Counted from the first letter of the stretch, positions 41,511 through 50,417 are shown. The stretch: DNA of 64,000 bases from Streptomyces sp. PCS3-D2 (GCF_000612545.2 NZ_CP097800.1:3945001-4009000), one strand, 5' to 3'. Numbers and translations are program-made. The notes: generated by a model from the sequence alone, not told the origin.

Positions 41511-43717
41511 CCACGGCAGCAATCCCGATCTTCCCGGCCGCCGTGGCCGGCGCCTCTGTCGGCCGGCCCCGCTGGGAACGGCCCGCCCTCGCCGGCCTGC
41601 TGATCGCCACCGCAGTCCTGCTCCTGTGGGACCTGGGCGCCTCCGGCTACGCGAACTCCTTCTACTCGGCAGCGGTGCAGGCCGGCAGCGAGAGCTGGAA
41701 GGCCTTCTTCTTCGGCTCCTCCGACGCGGGCAACTCCATCACCGTCGACAAGCCTCCGGCCGCGCTGTGGCCGATGATGCTGTCGGTCCGCCTCTTCGGG
41801 CTGGGATCCTGGCAGATCCTCGCCCCGCAGGCCCTGATGGGCGTGGCGACCACCGGCGTGCTGTACGCCGCCGTACGCCGCCAGTTCGGACCGGGAGCTG
41901 CGTTGTTGAGCGGTGCAGCCTTCGCGCTGACACCCGTCGCCGCGCTGATGTTCCGCTTCAACAATCCCGACGCGTTGCTGACCCTGCTGCTCACCGTCAC
42001 CGTGTACTGCCTGTTGCGGGCCCTCGAAGGGGCGCACACCCGCTGGCTGGTCTGGGCCGGGGTCGCGGTCGGCTTCGCCTTTCTCACCAAGACCCTGCAG
42101 GCCTTCGTCATCCTGCCGCCGCTCGCCGTGCTGTACGCGGTCTGCGCGCCCACCGGGCTGCGCCGCAGGCTCGGCCAGCTGCTGCTTGCGGGCGGCGCGA
42201 TGGTGGTGGCGGGCGGCTGGTGGGTCGCCGTCGTCGAACTGTGGCCCGCCTCCTCCCGTCCCTACATCGGCGGATCGCAGAACAACTCCTTCCTTGAGCT
42301 GACGCTCGGCTACAACGGCCTCGGACGGATCAACGGCAACGAGACCGGCAGTGTCGGCGGCGGTGGAGCGGGGGGACCCGGTGGCGCCGGCGGCGGTGGA
42401 CGCTGGGGAGAGAGCGGCATCGACCGGCTCTTCTCGGGCAACATCGGCGGGCAGATCTCCTGGCTGCTGCCGGCTGCCCTGGTGCTGCTGGTGGCCGGGC
42501 TGGTGATCACCTGGCGGGCCCGTCGCACCACCGACTCGGTGGACGGGATGGCCCGCGCGGCCTTCCTGGCCTGGGGCGGCTCGCTGCTGATCACCGCGCT
42601 GGTCTTCAGCTACATGCAGGGCATCTTCCACGAGTACTACACCGTCGCACTGGCGCCCTTCGTGGCCGCGCTGATCGGTATGGGCGTCGCCGTGCTGTGG
42701 GAGGAACGCGGCAGCACGCCGGCCGCCATCACCCTCTCCGGCACGCTCGCACTGACGGCGATCTGGTCATACGTGCTGCTCGGCCGTGCCACCGACTACC
42801 TGCCCTGGCTGCGCTGGGCGGTGCTGGTGGGCGGGCTCGCCGCCGCGGTCGCGCTGCCCTTCGCGGGGCGGGCCGGCCGGCGGATGCTCCAGCTCACCGT
42901 GGGACTCGGGGTGGCGGCGGCCCTGGCCGGGCCGTTCGCGTACTGCATGACCACCGTGAGCACCGGCCACACCGGCTCCATCGTGACCGCCGGACCGGCG
43001 GTGGCGGGAAGCCGGGGCGGCCCCGGCGGGATGCCCGGCGGTCCGGGCGCCCCCGGCGGGATGGGGCAGGGCGGTCCGGGCGGCCAGGACGGCGGCCAGC
43101 GCGGCGGCGGTACCTGGCCGGGCGGCGGGCAGCAGCCCGGTGGCGCGCTGCCGCAGGGCGCCGTACCGCCGGGGCAGGGGCAGGGGCAGGGGCAGGGGCC
43201 GGGGCCGGGGCCGGGGCAGGACGGTACGCCCGGAGCGGGCGGTCGCGGAGCAGGGCGGCCGGGAGGCTTCCCCGGCGGGATGCAGGGCGGCCGAGGCCCG
43301 GGCGGCGCAGGTGGCCTGCTCAACGGCGCCCAGGTCAGTGCCGAGGCCAAGGAGGCCCTCACGGCCGACGCCGAGGACTACACCTGGGCGGCGGCGGCCA
43401 TCGGTTCGCAGAACGCGGCCAGTTACCAGCTGGCTTCGGGCGTGCCCGTCATGCCGGTCGGAGGCTTCAACGGCAGCGACCCCTCGCCGACCCTGGAGCA
43501 GTTCAAGGAGTACGTGCGGGACGGCAGGATCCACTGGTTCATCGGCCAGAGCAGTGGCGCCGCAGGCGCCGGCGAGGACGGCGGACGCCGAGGCGGCGGC
43601 CCGGGAGGCCCCGGCGGTGGCACCAGCACGGAGATCGAGAACTGGGTCAAGGCCACGTTCAAGGAGTCCACGGTCGGAGGTGCCACCTTCTACGACCTGA
43701 CCGCACCGGTGTCCTGA
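41507..43717 (+). CDS. GT39/ArnT-like multi-spanning glycosyltransferase with Gly/Pro/Gln-rich insert
   Basis: 736 aa. About eleven or twelve hydrophobic helices occupy residues 20-500. The first large loop (GYANSFYSAAVQAG, GNSITVDKPPAALW) matches the lipid-sugar binding loop of the GT39/PMT fold. Residues about 500-610 are a Gly/Pro/Gln-rich low-complexity stretch, and the last 120 residues form a soluble extracellular domain (AEDYTWAAAAIGSQNAASYQLASG). Such enzymes use a polyprenyl-phosphate sugar donor. The acceptor, protein or cell-wall polymer, is unknown. Coupled to the upstream GT2-GtrA gene and downstream of a two-component system. Confidence 0.88.
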   Translation: MTTAAIPIFPAAVAGASVGRPRWERPALAGLLIATAVLLLWDLGASGYANSFYSAAVQAGSESWKAFFFGSSDAGNSITVDKPPAALWPMMLSVRLFGLGSWQILAPQALMGVATTGVLYAAVRRQFGPGAALLSGAAFALTPVAALMFRFNNPDALLTLLLTVTVYCLLRALEGAHTRWLVWAGVAVGFAFLTKTLQAFVILPPLAVLYAVCAPTGLRRRLGQLLLAGGAMVVAGGWWVAVVELWPASSRPYIGGSQNNSFLELTLGYNGLGRINGNETGSVGGGGAGGPGGAGGGGRWGESGIDRLFSGNIGGQISWLLPAALVLLVAGLVITWRARRTTDSVDGMARAAFLAWGGSLLITALVFSYMQGIFHEYYTVALAPFVAALIGMGVAVLWEERGSTPAAITLSGTLALTAIWSYVLLGRATDYLPWLRWAVLVGGLAAAVALPFAGRAGRRMLQLTVGLGVAAALAGPFAYCMTTVSTGHTGSIVTAGPAVAGSRGGPGGMPGGPGAPGGMGQGGPGGQDGGQRGGGTWPGGGQQPGGALPQGAVPPGQGQGQGQGPGPGPGQDGTPGAGGRGAGRPGGFPGGMQGGRGPGGAGGLLNGAQVSAEAKEALTADAEDYTWAAAAIGSQNAASYQLASGVPVMPVGGFNGSDPSPTLEQFKEYVRDGRIHWFIGQSSGAAGAGEDGGRRGGGPGGPGGGTSTEIENWVKATFKESTVGGATFYDLTAPVS
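43171..43218 (+). repeat. Tandem hexanucleotide repeat in the GT39 gene
   Basis: Eight 6-bp units (four GGGGCA, three GGGGCC, one GGGGCA) encode alternating Gly/Gln and Gly/Pro. Unit gain or loss would stay in frame. Confidence 0.9.
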
Positions 43718-43918
43718 CCAAGCGTCATCCGCGGCTGTGTACACGGCCTCCGCCTGTCATCCGGCCCTGGCCGGCGGGGGCCTCTGAGGGTCGGGGGAGA
43801 TCCCGTGGCATCGGACACCGCTCCCCGTTCCGGCCCGATCGGCGGCCCACCCCCTAGCATCAAGAGGGCGGACCGGGCATTCCGGGGCCGGTCCAGCCGT
43901 CCCGAGGAGGGTGCCTGC

Positions 43919-44554
43919 ATGGTGACCGCGGCCGATCCGGGAGAGACCCGATCCAGTGTGTGGCTGGTGGCCAGGTCCGGCCCGCCCGGGAGACGCCGCG
44001 CCGAAGCACCCTCCGGGCTCGACCGGGACCGGATCACCCATGCCGCCGTGCGGCTGCTCGACGCCGACGGACTCGCCCGGTTCTCGATGCGGCGGCTGGC
44101 CTCCGGGCTCGGAGTCACCGCGATGTCCCTGTACTGGTACGTGGACACCAAGCACGACCTGCTCGAACTGGCCCTGGACCGGGTCCTGGGCGAGCTGGCC
44201 CTGCCGACGGGGCAGCCGGGGGGCGGCGGGGCAGGCTGGCCGGACGGGCTGAAGGACCTGGCCCTGGGCTACCGGCGGGTGCTGGCGGACCACCCGTGGG
44301 TGGCTCCGCTCAGTGCCGCCTACCCGAACATCGGCCCGCACGCGCGGGCCTTCGACGCCGCCCTCCAGCGGCTGATGGACGCCACCGGGCTGATGGGGGC
44401 CGCGCGGACCGGCGCCCATCTGGCCGTCCGGCAGTTCCTGCACGGCTGCGGGGGCGCGGTCCGGCGGACGCCCGAGGGCGACTTCTGCCTGGCGCTCGAC
44501 GTCCTGATCACGGGCATCGAGGTCCAGGCCACCGCGGCCGGCGTACCGGCCTGA
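43919..44554 (+). CDS. TetR-family transcriptional regulator
   Basis: 211 aa from ATG 43919 after GAGGAGGG. The helix-turn-helix is ITHAAVRLLDADGLARFSMRRLASGLGVTAMSLYWYVDTKHDLLE, of the TetR_C_1 subtype (LYWYV). The ligand-binding half is short. It converges on the MFS gene. It could control that pump, although the MarR gene is the closer candidate, or something elsewhere. Confidence 0.9.
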   Translation: MVTAADPGETRSSVWLVARSGPPGRRRAEAPSGLDRDRITHAAVRLLDADGLARFSMRRLASGLGVTAMSLYWYVDTKHDLLELALDRVLGELALPTGQPGGGGAGWPDGLKDLALGYRRVLADHPWVAPLSAAYPNIGPHARAFDAALQRLMDATGLMGAARTGAHLAVRQFLHGCGGAVRRTPEGDFCLALDVLITGIEVQATAAGVPA

Positions 44555-44600
44555 GCACGAGCCCGGCCTGAGCCCGGCCTGAGCACGAGCCCGGCCGGAA
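44551..44600 (+). repeat. Short tandem repeat after the TetR gene
   Basis: The unit CTGAGCACGAGCCCGGC occurs at 44551 and again at 44579, with a shorter CTGAGCCCGGC unit between. GC-rich slippage-prone DNA between convergent genes; it may contribute to termination. Confidence 0.6.
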
Positions 44601-44733
44601 GCCCGGCCCGGGACTCGGCGCGAGCCCCGGCCCGAACTGTGCCCGGCCGCGCCCGGGCACAGCCCGCGCACGACCGAGCGCCGCCCGGGAGACGGGGCGG
44701 CGCTCGGTGGGAGCAGGGGGGGAGCAGGGGGGA

Positions 44734-46374
44734 TCAGGCCTTGACGGTGGCGTCCGCGACCTCGGCGGCCCTGGCCGCACCGGCGGACGAGGCACCGTCC
44801 GAAGCCGCCGCCGGGGTGTGCGCCGCGGGCTTCGACTTCAGGGCGACCTCCTTGATGAACACCACCAGCACCAGTCCGAGAAGCGCGAACGGGGCGGCGT
44901 AGAGGAAGACGTCGCCGACGCCGTGCCCGTACGCGGACTCGATGACCTCGCGGATCGGCGCGGGCAGCTTGTCGAGGTCGGGGATCCCGCCGCCGGAGGT
45001 GCCGCTCTGGCCCAGGGCCGCGGCCTTCGGGCCGAGGGCGGTGAGCCCCTCCTGGACGTAGTGGGTGACCCGGTGGGCCATGACCGCGCCGAGTGCCGAG
45101 ACGCCCATGGCGCCGCCGAGGGAGCGGAAGAAGGTGACCACCGAGCTGGCCGCGCCCAGGTCCTCGGGGGCCACCTGGTTCTGGGTGGCGAGGACCAGGT
45201 TCTGCATCATCATGCCGAGACCGAGGCCGGTCACCGCCATGTAGACCGCGATGTGCCAGTACGGGGTGTCGTACCGCAGGGTGCCGAGCAGCCCCAGCCC
45301 GGCCGTCAGCAGCACACCGCCCGAGACGAGCCAGGCCTTCCACTTGCCGGTCTTGGTGATCACCTGACCGGAAACGGTGGAGGAGACGAAGAGCCCGCCG
45401 ATCATCGGAATCGTCAGGATTCCGGACATCGTGGGGGACTCGCCCCGGGCCAGCTGGAAGAACTGGCTGAAGAACACGGTCCCCGAGAACATCGCGATGC
45501 CCACGAAGAGGGAGGCCATCGAGGCGAGGGTGATGGTCTTGTTCCGGAAGAGCCGCAGCGGGATGATCGGGTCGCTCGCACGGGACTCGACGAGGACGAA
45601 GAGCAGTCCGAGGACCACCGAGCCGCCCGTCATCGCCCAGGTCTGCCAGGAGATCCACTCGTAGGAGTCGCCGGCCTGGGTGACCCAGATCAGCAGCAGG
45701 GACACGGCGCCGCTGATCAGGAAGGCGCCCAGCCAGTCGACCTTGACATCCCGCCGCACGACCGGCAGCCGCAGGGTCTTCTGGAGGACGATCAGCGCGA
45801 TGATCGCGAAGGGCACGCCGACGTAGAAGCACCAGCGCCAGCCCAGCCACTCCGTGTCGGTGATGACACCGCCCAGCAGCGGGCCGCCGACGGTGGCGAC
45901 CGCGAAGACCGCGCCGAGGTAACCGCTGTACCGGCCGCGCTCGCGCGGGGAGATCATCGCGGCCATCACGATCTGGGCGAGGGCCGAGAGGCCGCCGACG
46001 CCGATGCCCTGGACCACGCGGCAGGCGATCAGCGTGCCGGTGTTCTGGGACATGCCCGCGACCACGGACCCGAGGACGTAGATCACCAGGGATATCTGGA
46101 CCAGCAGCTTCTTGCTGAAGAGGTCGGACAGCTTGCCCCACAGCGGGGTGGCCGCCGTCATGGACAGCAGGGCGGCGGTGACCACCCAGGTGTAGGAGGA
46201 CTGGGTCCCGCCGAGGTCGCTGATGATCTGGGGCAGGGCGTTGGAAACGATCGTGGAGGACAGGATCGCCACGAACATGCCGAGCATGAGCCCGGACAGC
46301 GCCTTCATGATCTGCGAATGGGTCATGTCCACGGATGCGGACACGGGGCCGGTGGTCGTCTCCGACTGGGCCAT
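44734..46374 (-). CDS. MFS drug efflux transporter (DHA2, 14-helix type)
   Basis: 546 aa from ATG 46374. About fourteen hydrophobic helices, with the DHA2 motif set: motif A-like GKLSDLFSKKLLVQ, motif B/C region CRVVQGIGVGGLSALAQIV, and MMISPRERGRYSGYLGAVFAVATVGGPLLGG. EmrB/QacA-type proton-coupled export of drugs or metabolites. It starts 13 nt after the MarR stop, so the two form an operon controlled from the MarR promoter. Confidence 0.93.
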   Translation of the reverse strand: MAQSETTTGPVSASVDMTHSQIMKALSGLMLGMFVAILSSTIVSNALPQIISDLGGTQSSYTWVVTAALLSMTAATPLWGKLSDLFSKKLLVQISLVIYVLGSVVAGMSQNTGTLIACRVVQGIGVGGLSALAQIVMAAMISPRERGRYSGYLGAVFAVATVGGPLLGGVITDTEWLGWRWCFYVGVPFAIIALIVLQKTLRLPVVRRDVKVDWLGAFLISGAVSLLLIWVTQAGDSYEWISWQTWAMTGGSVVLGLLFVLVESRASDPIIPLRLFRNKTITLASMASLFVGIAMFSGTVFFSQFFQLARGESPTMSGILTIPMIGGLFVSSTVSGQVITKTGKWKAWLVSGGVLLTAGLGLLGTLRYDTPYWHIAVYMAVTGLGLGMMMQNLVLATQNQVAPEDLGAASSVVTFFRSLGGAMGVSALGAVMAHRVTHYVQEGLTALGPKAAALGQSGTSGGGIPDLDKLPAPIREVIESAYGHGVGDVFLYAAPFALLGLVLVVFIKEVALKSKPAAHTPAAASDGASSAGAARAAEVADATVKA

Positions 46375-46387
46375 GTCTTTCCTTCCT

Positions 46388-46828
46388 CTAGAAGCTCGAT
46401 CGGAGTCGGGCCAGCAGGGTGTTGAGTACGTCGATGTCCTGGGCGGACCAGTCGTGGAGGGCTCTCTCCAGGGCGGCGGTGTACCGGGCGCCGATCTCGG
46501 CGAGCAGCGCCCGTCCGGCCGGGGTGAGCCGCAGGATGCGGCAGCGTCCGTCGCCCGGGTCCGGCTCGCGCTCGATCCAGCCGCGGGCGGTGATGTGGGT
46601 GACGTGCCGACTGGTGACCGAGATGTCGACGGCCATCAGGTCGGACAGCCGGCTCAGCCGCATCTCTCCGTGCCGGTCGAGCACGGTGAGCACGGCGGCG
46701 GCGCCCGGCGGGCAGTCCGGGGGCAGATTGCGGGCGAGTTCCCGCTTGACCGCGCCGATCCCGGTCAGCCGGCGGGCCAGTTCCTCGTGCGGAGTGGTCC
46801 GCGTCGTCTGCGTTGTCTGCGTCGGCAT
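46388..46828 (-). CDS. MarR-family repressor of the efflux operon
   Basis: 146 aa from ATG 46828 with GGGAGGG 6 nt upstream. The frame extends to 46873, but that start lies within the operator. Winged helix core: AAVLTVLDRHGEMRLSRLSDLMAVDISVTSRHVTHITARGWIEREPDPGDGRCRILRLTPAG (recognition helix and Asp/Arg wing). It probably represses itself and the MFS gene and is released by a pump substrate. Confidence 0.92.
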   Translation of the reverse strand: MPTQTTQTTRTTPHEELARRLTGIGAVKRELARNLPPDCPPGAAAVLTVLDRHGEMRLSRLSDLMAVDISVTSRHVTHITARGWIEREPDPGDGRCRILRLTPAGRALLAEIGARYTAALERALHDWSAQDIDVLNTLLARLRSSF

Positions 46829-46847
46829 CGAGCACCCTCCCATCTTG

Positions 46848-46889
46848 TTGCTTGAGGCAACCATAGAAGCCAATGGTTGCTACAGGCAA
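46848..46889. promoter_or_regulatory. Double palindromic operator of the MarR/MFS operon
   Basis: TTGCTTGAGGCAA (46848-46860) and TTGCTACAGGCAA (46877-46889) are two near-identical imperfect palindromes 29 bp apart. Between them GCAACCAT and ATGGTTGC also form an 8-bp inverted repeat. The block is AT-rich and lies between the MarR start and the divergent gene at 46946, as expected for a MarR operator. Confidence 0.7.
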
Positions 46890-46945
46890 ATTAATCTGGA
46901 GGCGGGGCGGTAAAGGAATCGGAAAACCGGCTAGGGTCCTGCTCC

Positions 46946-47185
46946 ATGGCTGACAACCACAACTCACAGGCACCCGAGGGCAACTACGACCCGGCGGGCA
47001 GCACCCAGATGTTCCGGGCCTTCGTCGAGGAGGCTGCGCCGGCTCGGCAGGCGGGCCCCGGGGCGCGCCAGCAGCGTCGCGCCGAGCAGGAGGCGGCCAA
47101 GTCGTCCGGCCAGGCCGTGAAGATCGGGCTGGCTCTCGCGCTCGTGCTCGTGATCGGCGCGGTCGCCTGGGTCGTCATGCGCTGA
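46946..47185 (+). CDS. Small single-pass membrane protein
   Basis: 79 aa. A polar N-terminus (Asn/Gln/Ala/Arg rich, ARQQRRAEQEAAKS) is followed by one C-terminal transmembrane helix (VKIGLALALVLVIGAVAWVVM), giving a tail-anchored layout with the N-terminus inside. Divergent from the MarR operon and able to share its operator region. Function unknown. Confidence 0.75.
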   Translation: MADNHNSQAPEGNYDPAGSTQMFRAFVEEAAPARQAGPGARQQRRAEQEAAKSSGQAVKIGLALALVLVIGAVAWVVMR

Positions 47186-47198
47186 GGTCGCCCCCCGG

Positions 47199-47234
47199 GC
47201 CGAGGCCCTGGCCCGCGCCGAGGCCCTGGCCCGC
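47199..47234 (+). repeat. Perfect 18-bp tandem duplication
   Basis: GCCGAGGCCCTGGCCCGC occurs twice in direct succession, between the small membrane protein and the lipoprotein gene; non-coding. Confidence 0.85.
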
Positions 47235-47332
47235 GCTGGGATCGCGGGTCGTGGTGAGGTCGCGGGCCGCGCCGAGGGGGGCCGAAGCGGCAGCGGGCGC
47301 CGAAGGTGCCGGGCTCCGGGTGCCAGGGCGGC

Positions 47333-48136
47333 TCAGCTCCAGGTCGCGGTGACCTTCCGGGTGTCCACGTGCATGCCCAGCGGCACCCGCCAGGCCTCCA
47401 GGCACACCGTGTAGGTCTGCGTCTTCGATGCCCCGCCCGCGATGGGCGCGGGTAGTGCCTGGGTCGTGGTGATCGTGGCCCAGTCGATGCCGAGGGCGCC
47501 GATGACGTGCGTCGCGAAGCTGACCGTGCCCGAACGGGCGGCGGTGGTGCCGGTGTTGGTGAAGGTCACGGTGACCCGCTCGCACCGGCGGTCGGCCGTG
47601 GCGGACCGGGTCGGCGCGGACAGCGCCAGCCGGGCCGGGGTGGCGGGCGGCGCCGGAGGCGTCGTACCGGGCGGGCTCGGAGGCCCGGTGGGGCCCGTCG
47701 GGGCGGTGGGGTCGGCGGGGTTCGCCGGTGTGGCCGGGCCGCCGGGTGTGGCGGGCCCTCCTGGTGTGGCCGGCCCCCCGGCTGTACCAGGGGTGCGGCC
47801 TCCGGCGGTGGTGTCGGGAGCGCCGACGGAGCCGCTGGGCGCGGTGGCCGTCGCCCCACCCGTCATGGGGCTGCCCGCGGTACCCGATCCGGCGGGGCCG
47901 GCCTGCGTACGGCGCGGCGAGGCGGATCCGCCCGCCGCGGGCGGATCGCCGAGCTGGTGGAAATCCACGCCGTCCTGCGGGGCGACGTTCTCCCCCGCGC
48001 CCCGTTCGGGGCCCGGGGCGGCGGCGCCCACGGCGGAGAAGCCCTCGCGCGCCGGGCCGCCGCAGCCGGTGAGGCCGCCGACGGCCGTGCAGCACAGGGT
48101 GAGCAGTGCGGTGGCCGCCCGCGATCCCTTTCGCAT
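47333..48136 (-). CDS. Lipoprotein with collagen-like PATPGG repeats
   Basis: 267 aa from ATG 48136. Lipobox LTGC (Cys25). Residues about 40-175 are Pro/Gly/Ala/Thr rich with three exact GGPATP repeats, a flexible wall-spanning stalk. The C-terminal domain (about 178-267) looks like an Ig-like or CARDB-type beta sandwich: RCERVTVTFTNTGTTAARSGTVSF, with a Cys pair (DRRCER, TVCLEA). Surface-exposed; binding partner unknown. A TGACG-type palindrome precedes the gene. Confidence 0.78.
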   Translation of the reverse strand: MRKGSRAATALLTLCCTAVGGLTGCGGPAREGFSAVGAAAPGPERGAGENVAPQDGVDFHQLGDPPAAGGSASPRRTQAGPAGSGTAGSPMTGGATATAPSGSVGAPDTTAGGRTPGTAGGPATPGGPATPGGPATPANPADPTAPTGPTGPPSPPGTTPPAPPATPARLALSAPTRSATADRRCERVTVTFTNTGTTAARSGTVSFATHVIGALGIDWATITTTQALPAPIAGGASKTQTYTVCLEAWRVPLGMHVDTRKVTATWS

Positions 48137-48150
48137 CGCGCCAGTGTTCC

Positions 48151-48163
48151 TGACGGATCGTCA
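48151..48163. promoter_or_regulatory. Palindrome TGACG-GAT-CGTCA, candidate TetR-type operator
   Basis: A perfect 13-bp inverted repeat 14 bp upstream of the lipoprotein start, followed by AT-rich AATTGTGAA that may be promoter. Similar in type to the site at 21258-21272. Confidence 0.4.
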
Positions 48164-48216
48164 ATTGTGAAGCGGTCGGCACCTGATCGCCTCGTGGGCG
48201 TCCCGGCGGAGGCAAC

Positions 48217-48240
48217 GGGGTCCGCGGGCCCGCGGACCCC
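48217..48240 (-). terminator. Palindromic terminator after sigN-like gene
   Basis: GGGGTCCGCGGG and CCCGCGGACCCC form a perfect 24-nt palindrome 6 nt downstream of the sigma gene stop (minus strand). It insulates the sigma gene from the lipoprotein gene. Confidence 0.65.
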
Positions 48241-48246
48241 GCGGGC

Positions 48247-49089
48247 TCAGTCCCCGATGAGGCCCACGCGCAGCTGCGCGAGCGTGCGCGTCAGCAGCCG
48301 GGAGACGTGCATCTGGGAGATGCCGACCTCCTCGCCGATCTGCGACTGCGTCATGTTCGCGAAGAAGCGCAGCATGATGATCTGCCGTTCCCGGGGCGGG
48401 AGTTTGGCGAGCAGCGGCTTCAGGGACTCGCGATACTCGACCCCCTCCAGCGCGGTGTCCTCGTAGCCGAGGCGGTCCGCGAGCGAGCCTTCGCCACCTT
48501 CGTCCTCCGGGGAGGGCGAGTCGAGCGAGGAGGCCGTGTAGGCGTTTCCGACGGCGAGGCCGTCGACGACGTCCTCCTCGCTGACCCCGAGCACGGCGGC
48601 GAGTTCCGGCACGGTGGGCGAGCGGTCCAGCTTCTGTGCGAGCTCGTCGCTGGCCTTGGTCAGTGCCAGGCGCAGTTCCTGGAGCCGGCGCGGGACGCGC
48701 ACGGACCAGGAGGTGTCCCTAAAGAATCGTTTGATCTCGCCCACGACGGTCGGCATGGCGAACGTCGGGAATTCCACGCCGCGTTCGCAGTCGAACCGGT
48801 CGATGGCCTTGATCAGCCCGATGGTGCCGACCTGGACGATGTCCTCCATCGGCTCGTTGCGGCTGCGGAAGCGGGCGGCGGCGTACCGCACGAGGGGCAG
48901 GTTCAGCTCGATCAGGGTGTCGCGTACGTACGCCCGTTCCGGGCTGTCCGCGTCCAGGGTGGCGAGTCGCTGGAAGAGCGAGCGGGAGAGGGTGCGGGTG
49001 TCGATGGCTTCCGAGCGTTCGGACACTGCCGGCGGAGCCACGGGCTTTACGAGCGTGAGCACCTTGGAGCTGCCCTGGTCTACGGACAT
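48247..49089 (-). CDS. sigN: SigB/F/G-family sigma factor (SigN-like)
   Basis: 280 aa from ATG 49089. Sigma region 2 is highly conserved ([58 protein letters not shown]), then region 3 (VPRRLQELRLALTKASDEL) and region 4 ([37 protein letters not shown]). The adjacent paralogue resembles SigF. In S. coelicolor sigN and sigF are neighbours and both act in development, so this is assigned as sigN by position and memory; the symbol is less certain than the family. No anti-sigma gene is adjacent. Confidence 0.8.
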   Translation of the reverse strand: MSVDQGSSKVLTLVKPVAPPAVSERSEAIDTRTLSRSLFQRLATLDADSPERAYVRDTLIELNLPLVRYAAARFRSRNEPMEDIVQVGTIGLIKAIDRFDCERGVEFPTFAMPTVVGEIKRFFRDTSWSVRVPRRLQELRLALTKASDELAQKLDRSPTVPELAAVLGVSEEDVVDGLAVGNAYTASSLDSPSPEDEGGEGSLADRLGYEDTALEGVEYRESLKPLLAKLPPRERQIIMLRFFANMTQSQIGEEVGISQMHVSRLLTRTLAQLRVGLIGD

Positions 49090-49319
49090 GCCACCCCCTT
49101 GAGGTCGCGGACGGTCGCGTGCGGCGCGCCCGTCGGAGGAACGCAGCTTCCACCTGAATACCGGAGGCGGGGCCGCGGCAAACGCGGTTCACGCAGAATG
49201 TCACATGTCGGCAACACGCTGTAGCGCCATGTCGACATATAGCTCCGACGACAGAAGGGGGCAGAACGTGATCAGCCCGTTCTGTCGGGAAACAGGTGAT
49301 TGCTGTACACCCGTTCTGA

Positions 49320-50219
49320 TTACGCTTCGATCCTGTTTGCGGATCGCAGTCGGGCGAAGCTCCGGGCGAGCAGCCGTGAGACGTGCATCTGGGAGACGCC
49401 GAGCTCCGCACTGATCTGTGACTGCGTCAGATTGTTGTAGTACCGCAGGAGCAGGATCCGCTGCTCGCGTTCGGGCAGTTGTACGAGGAGGTGGCGGACG
49501 AGATCGCGGTGCTCGACCCCGGCCAGCTCCGGGTCCTCGTAGCCGAGCCGGTCCAGCAGCCCGGGCATGCCGTCGCCCTCCTGGGCGGCCTCCAGCGAGG
49601 TCGCGTGGTAGCTGCGCCCGGCCTCGATGCAGGACAGCACCTCGTCCTCGGTGATGCGCAGCCGTTCGGCGATCTCGGCCGTGGTCGGCGTCCGGCCGTG
49701 GAGGGTGGTGAGGTCCTCGGTGGCGGCGTTGACCTGCACCCACAGCTCGTGGAGGCGGCGCGGCACGTGGACGGTGCGGACGTTGTCGCGGAAGTAGCGT
49801 TTGATCTCGCCCACGACCGTCGGCATCGCGAAGGTCGGGAACTGCACTCCGCGGTCCGGGTCGAAGCGGTCGATGGCGTTGATCAGCCCGATGGTGCCGA
49901 CCTGGACCACGTCCTCCATCGGCTCGTTGCGGCTGCGGAAGCGGGCGGCCGCGTACCGGACCAGCGGGAGGTTCGCCTCGATCAGGGCCCCGCGGACCCG
50001 GGCGTGCTCGCTGCTGCCCGGCTGGAGGTCCTTCAGCTGGCCGAACAGGACCTGGGTGAGGGCCCGGGTGTCCGCGCCCCGGCTCGCGGGTCTCGGGGCC
50101 GCAGGGAGCTCCTCGGGCGGCTGCGCCTGACGGGTCCCGGTGCGGGGTTCCTGCTGGGGTGGTACCTGGGGGTCCTGCTGGGGCGGCACTTGAGGCGCAG
50201 TACTGGCCGGCACGGTCAC
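49320..50219 (-). CDS. sigF: SigB/F/G-family sigma factor (SigF-like)
   Basis: 299 aa from GTG 50219. A Pro/Gln-rich N-terminus with repeated VPPQQ units (about 1-45) is followed by regions 2-4 closely matching the downstream paralogue ([30 protein letters not shown] equivalent [21 protein letters not shown]). SigF in Streptomyces directs late spore maturation. It is separated from the sigN-like gene by 230 bp that should hold the latter's promoter. The name rests on gene order and recall. Confidence 0.82.
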   Translation of the reverse strand: MTVPASTAPQVPPQQDPQVPPQQEPRTGTRQAQPPEELPAAPRPASRGADTRALTQVLFGQLKDLQPGSSEHARVRGALIEANLPLVRYAAARFRSRNEPMEDVVQVGTIGLINAIDRFDPDRGVQFPTFAMPTVVGEIKRYFRDNVRTVHVPRRLHELWVQVNAATEDLTTLHGRTPTTAEIAERLRITEDEVLSCIEAGRSYHATSLEAAQEGDGMPGLLDRLGYEDPELAGVEHRDLVRHLLVQLPEREQRILLLRYYNNLTQSQISAELGVSQMHVSRLLARSFARLRSANRIEA

Positions 50220-50360
50220 GCCACCCCTTCAGTCAATTCATCCGTCAAAAGCGGTCATAGCATCACAAGAGATGTGCACTGTGTGCAAGCACCGTATATC
50301 GCCGTGTTGACGGCAAGTTGGGCATATCGGGGCATTATGCCTGGTGGTGGGTACGTGAAA

Positions 50361-50386
50361 GCCCCCCACCCGTCGAGTGGGGGGGC
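50361..50386 (-). terminator. Hairpin terminator after the 53-aa gene
   Basis: GCCCCCCAC pairs with GTGGGGGGGC across a 7-nt loop, preceded on the plus strand by AAA (a U-run on the minus strand). It lies 30 nt after the stop of the small gene, between it and sigF. Confidence 0.7.
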
Positions 50387-50417
50387 CGGAAGTCCGGGAA
50401 CCGCTTCGGCGTACGGG

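Noticed and set aside
42340-43350. CRISPR or mobile repeat in the GT39 gene region
   Set aside because: Repeats are short codon-level Gly/Pro/Gln repeats in a coding frame, with no spacers; no CRISPR array or transposase was seen anywhere in the window.
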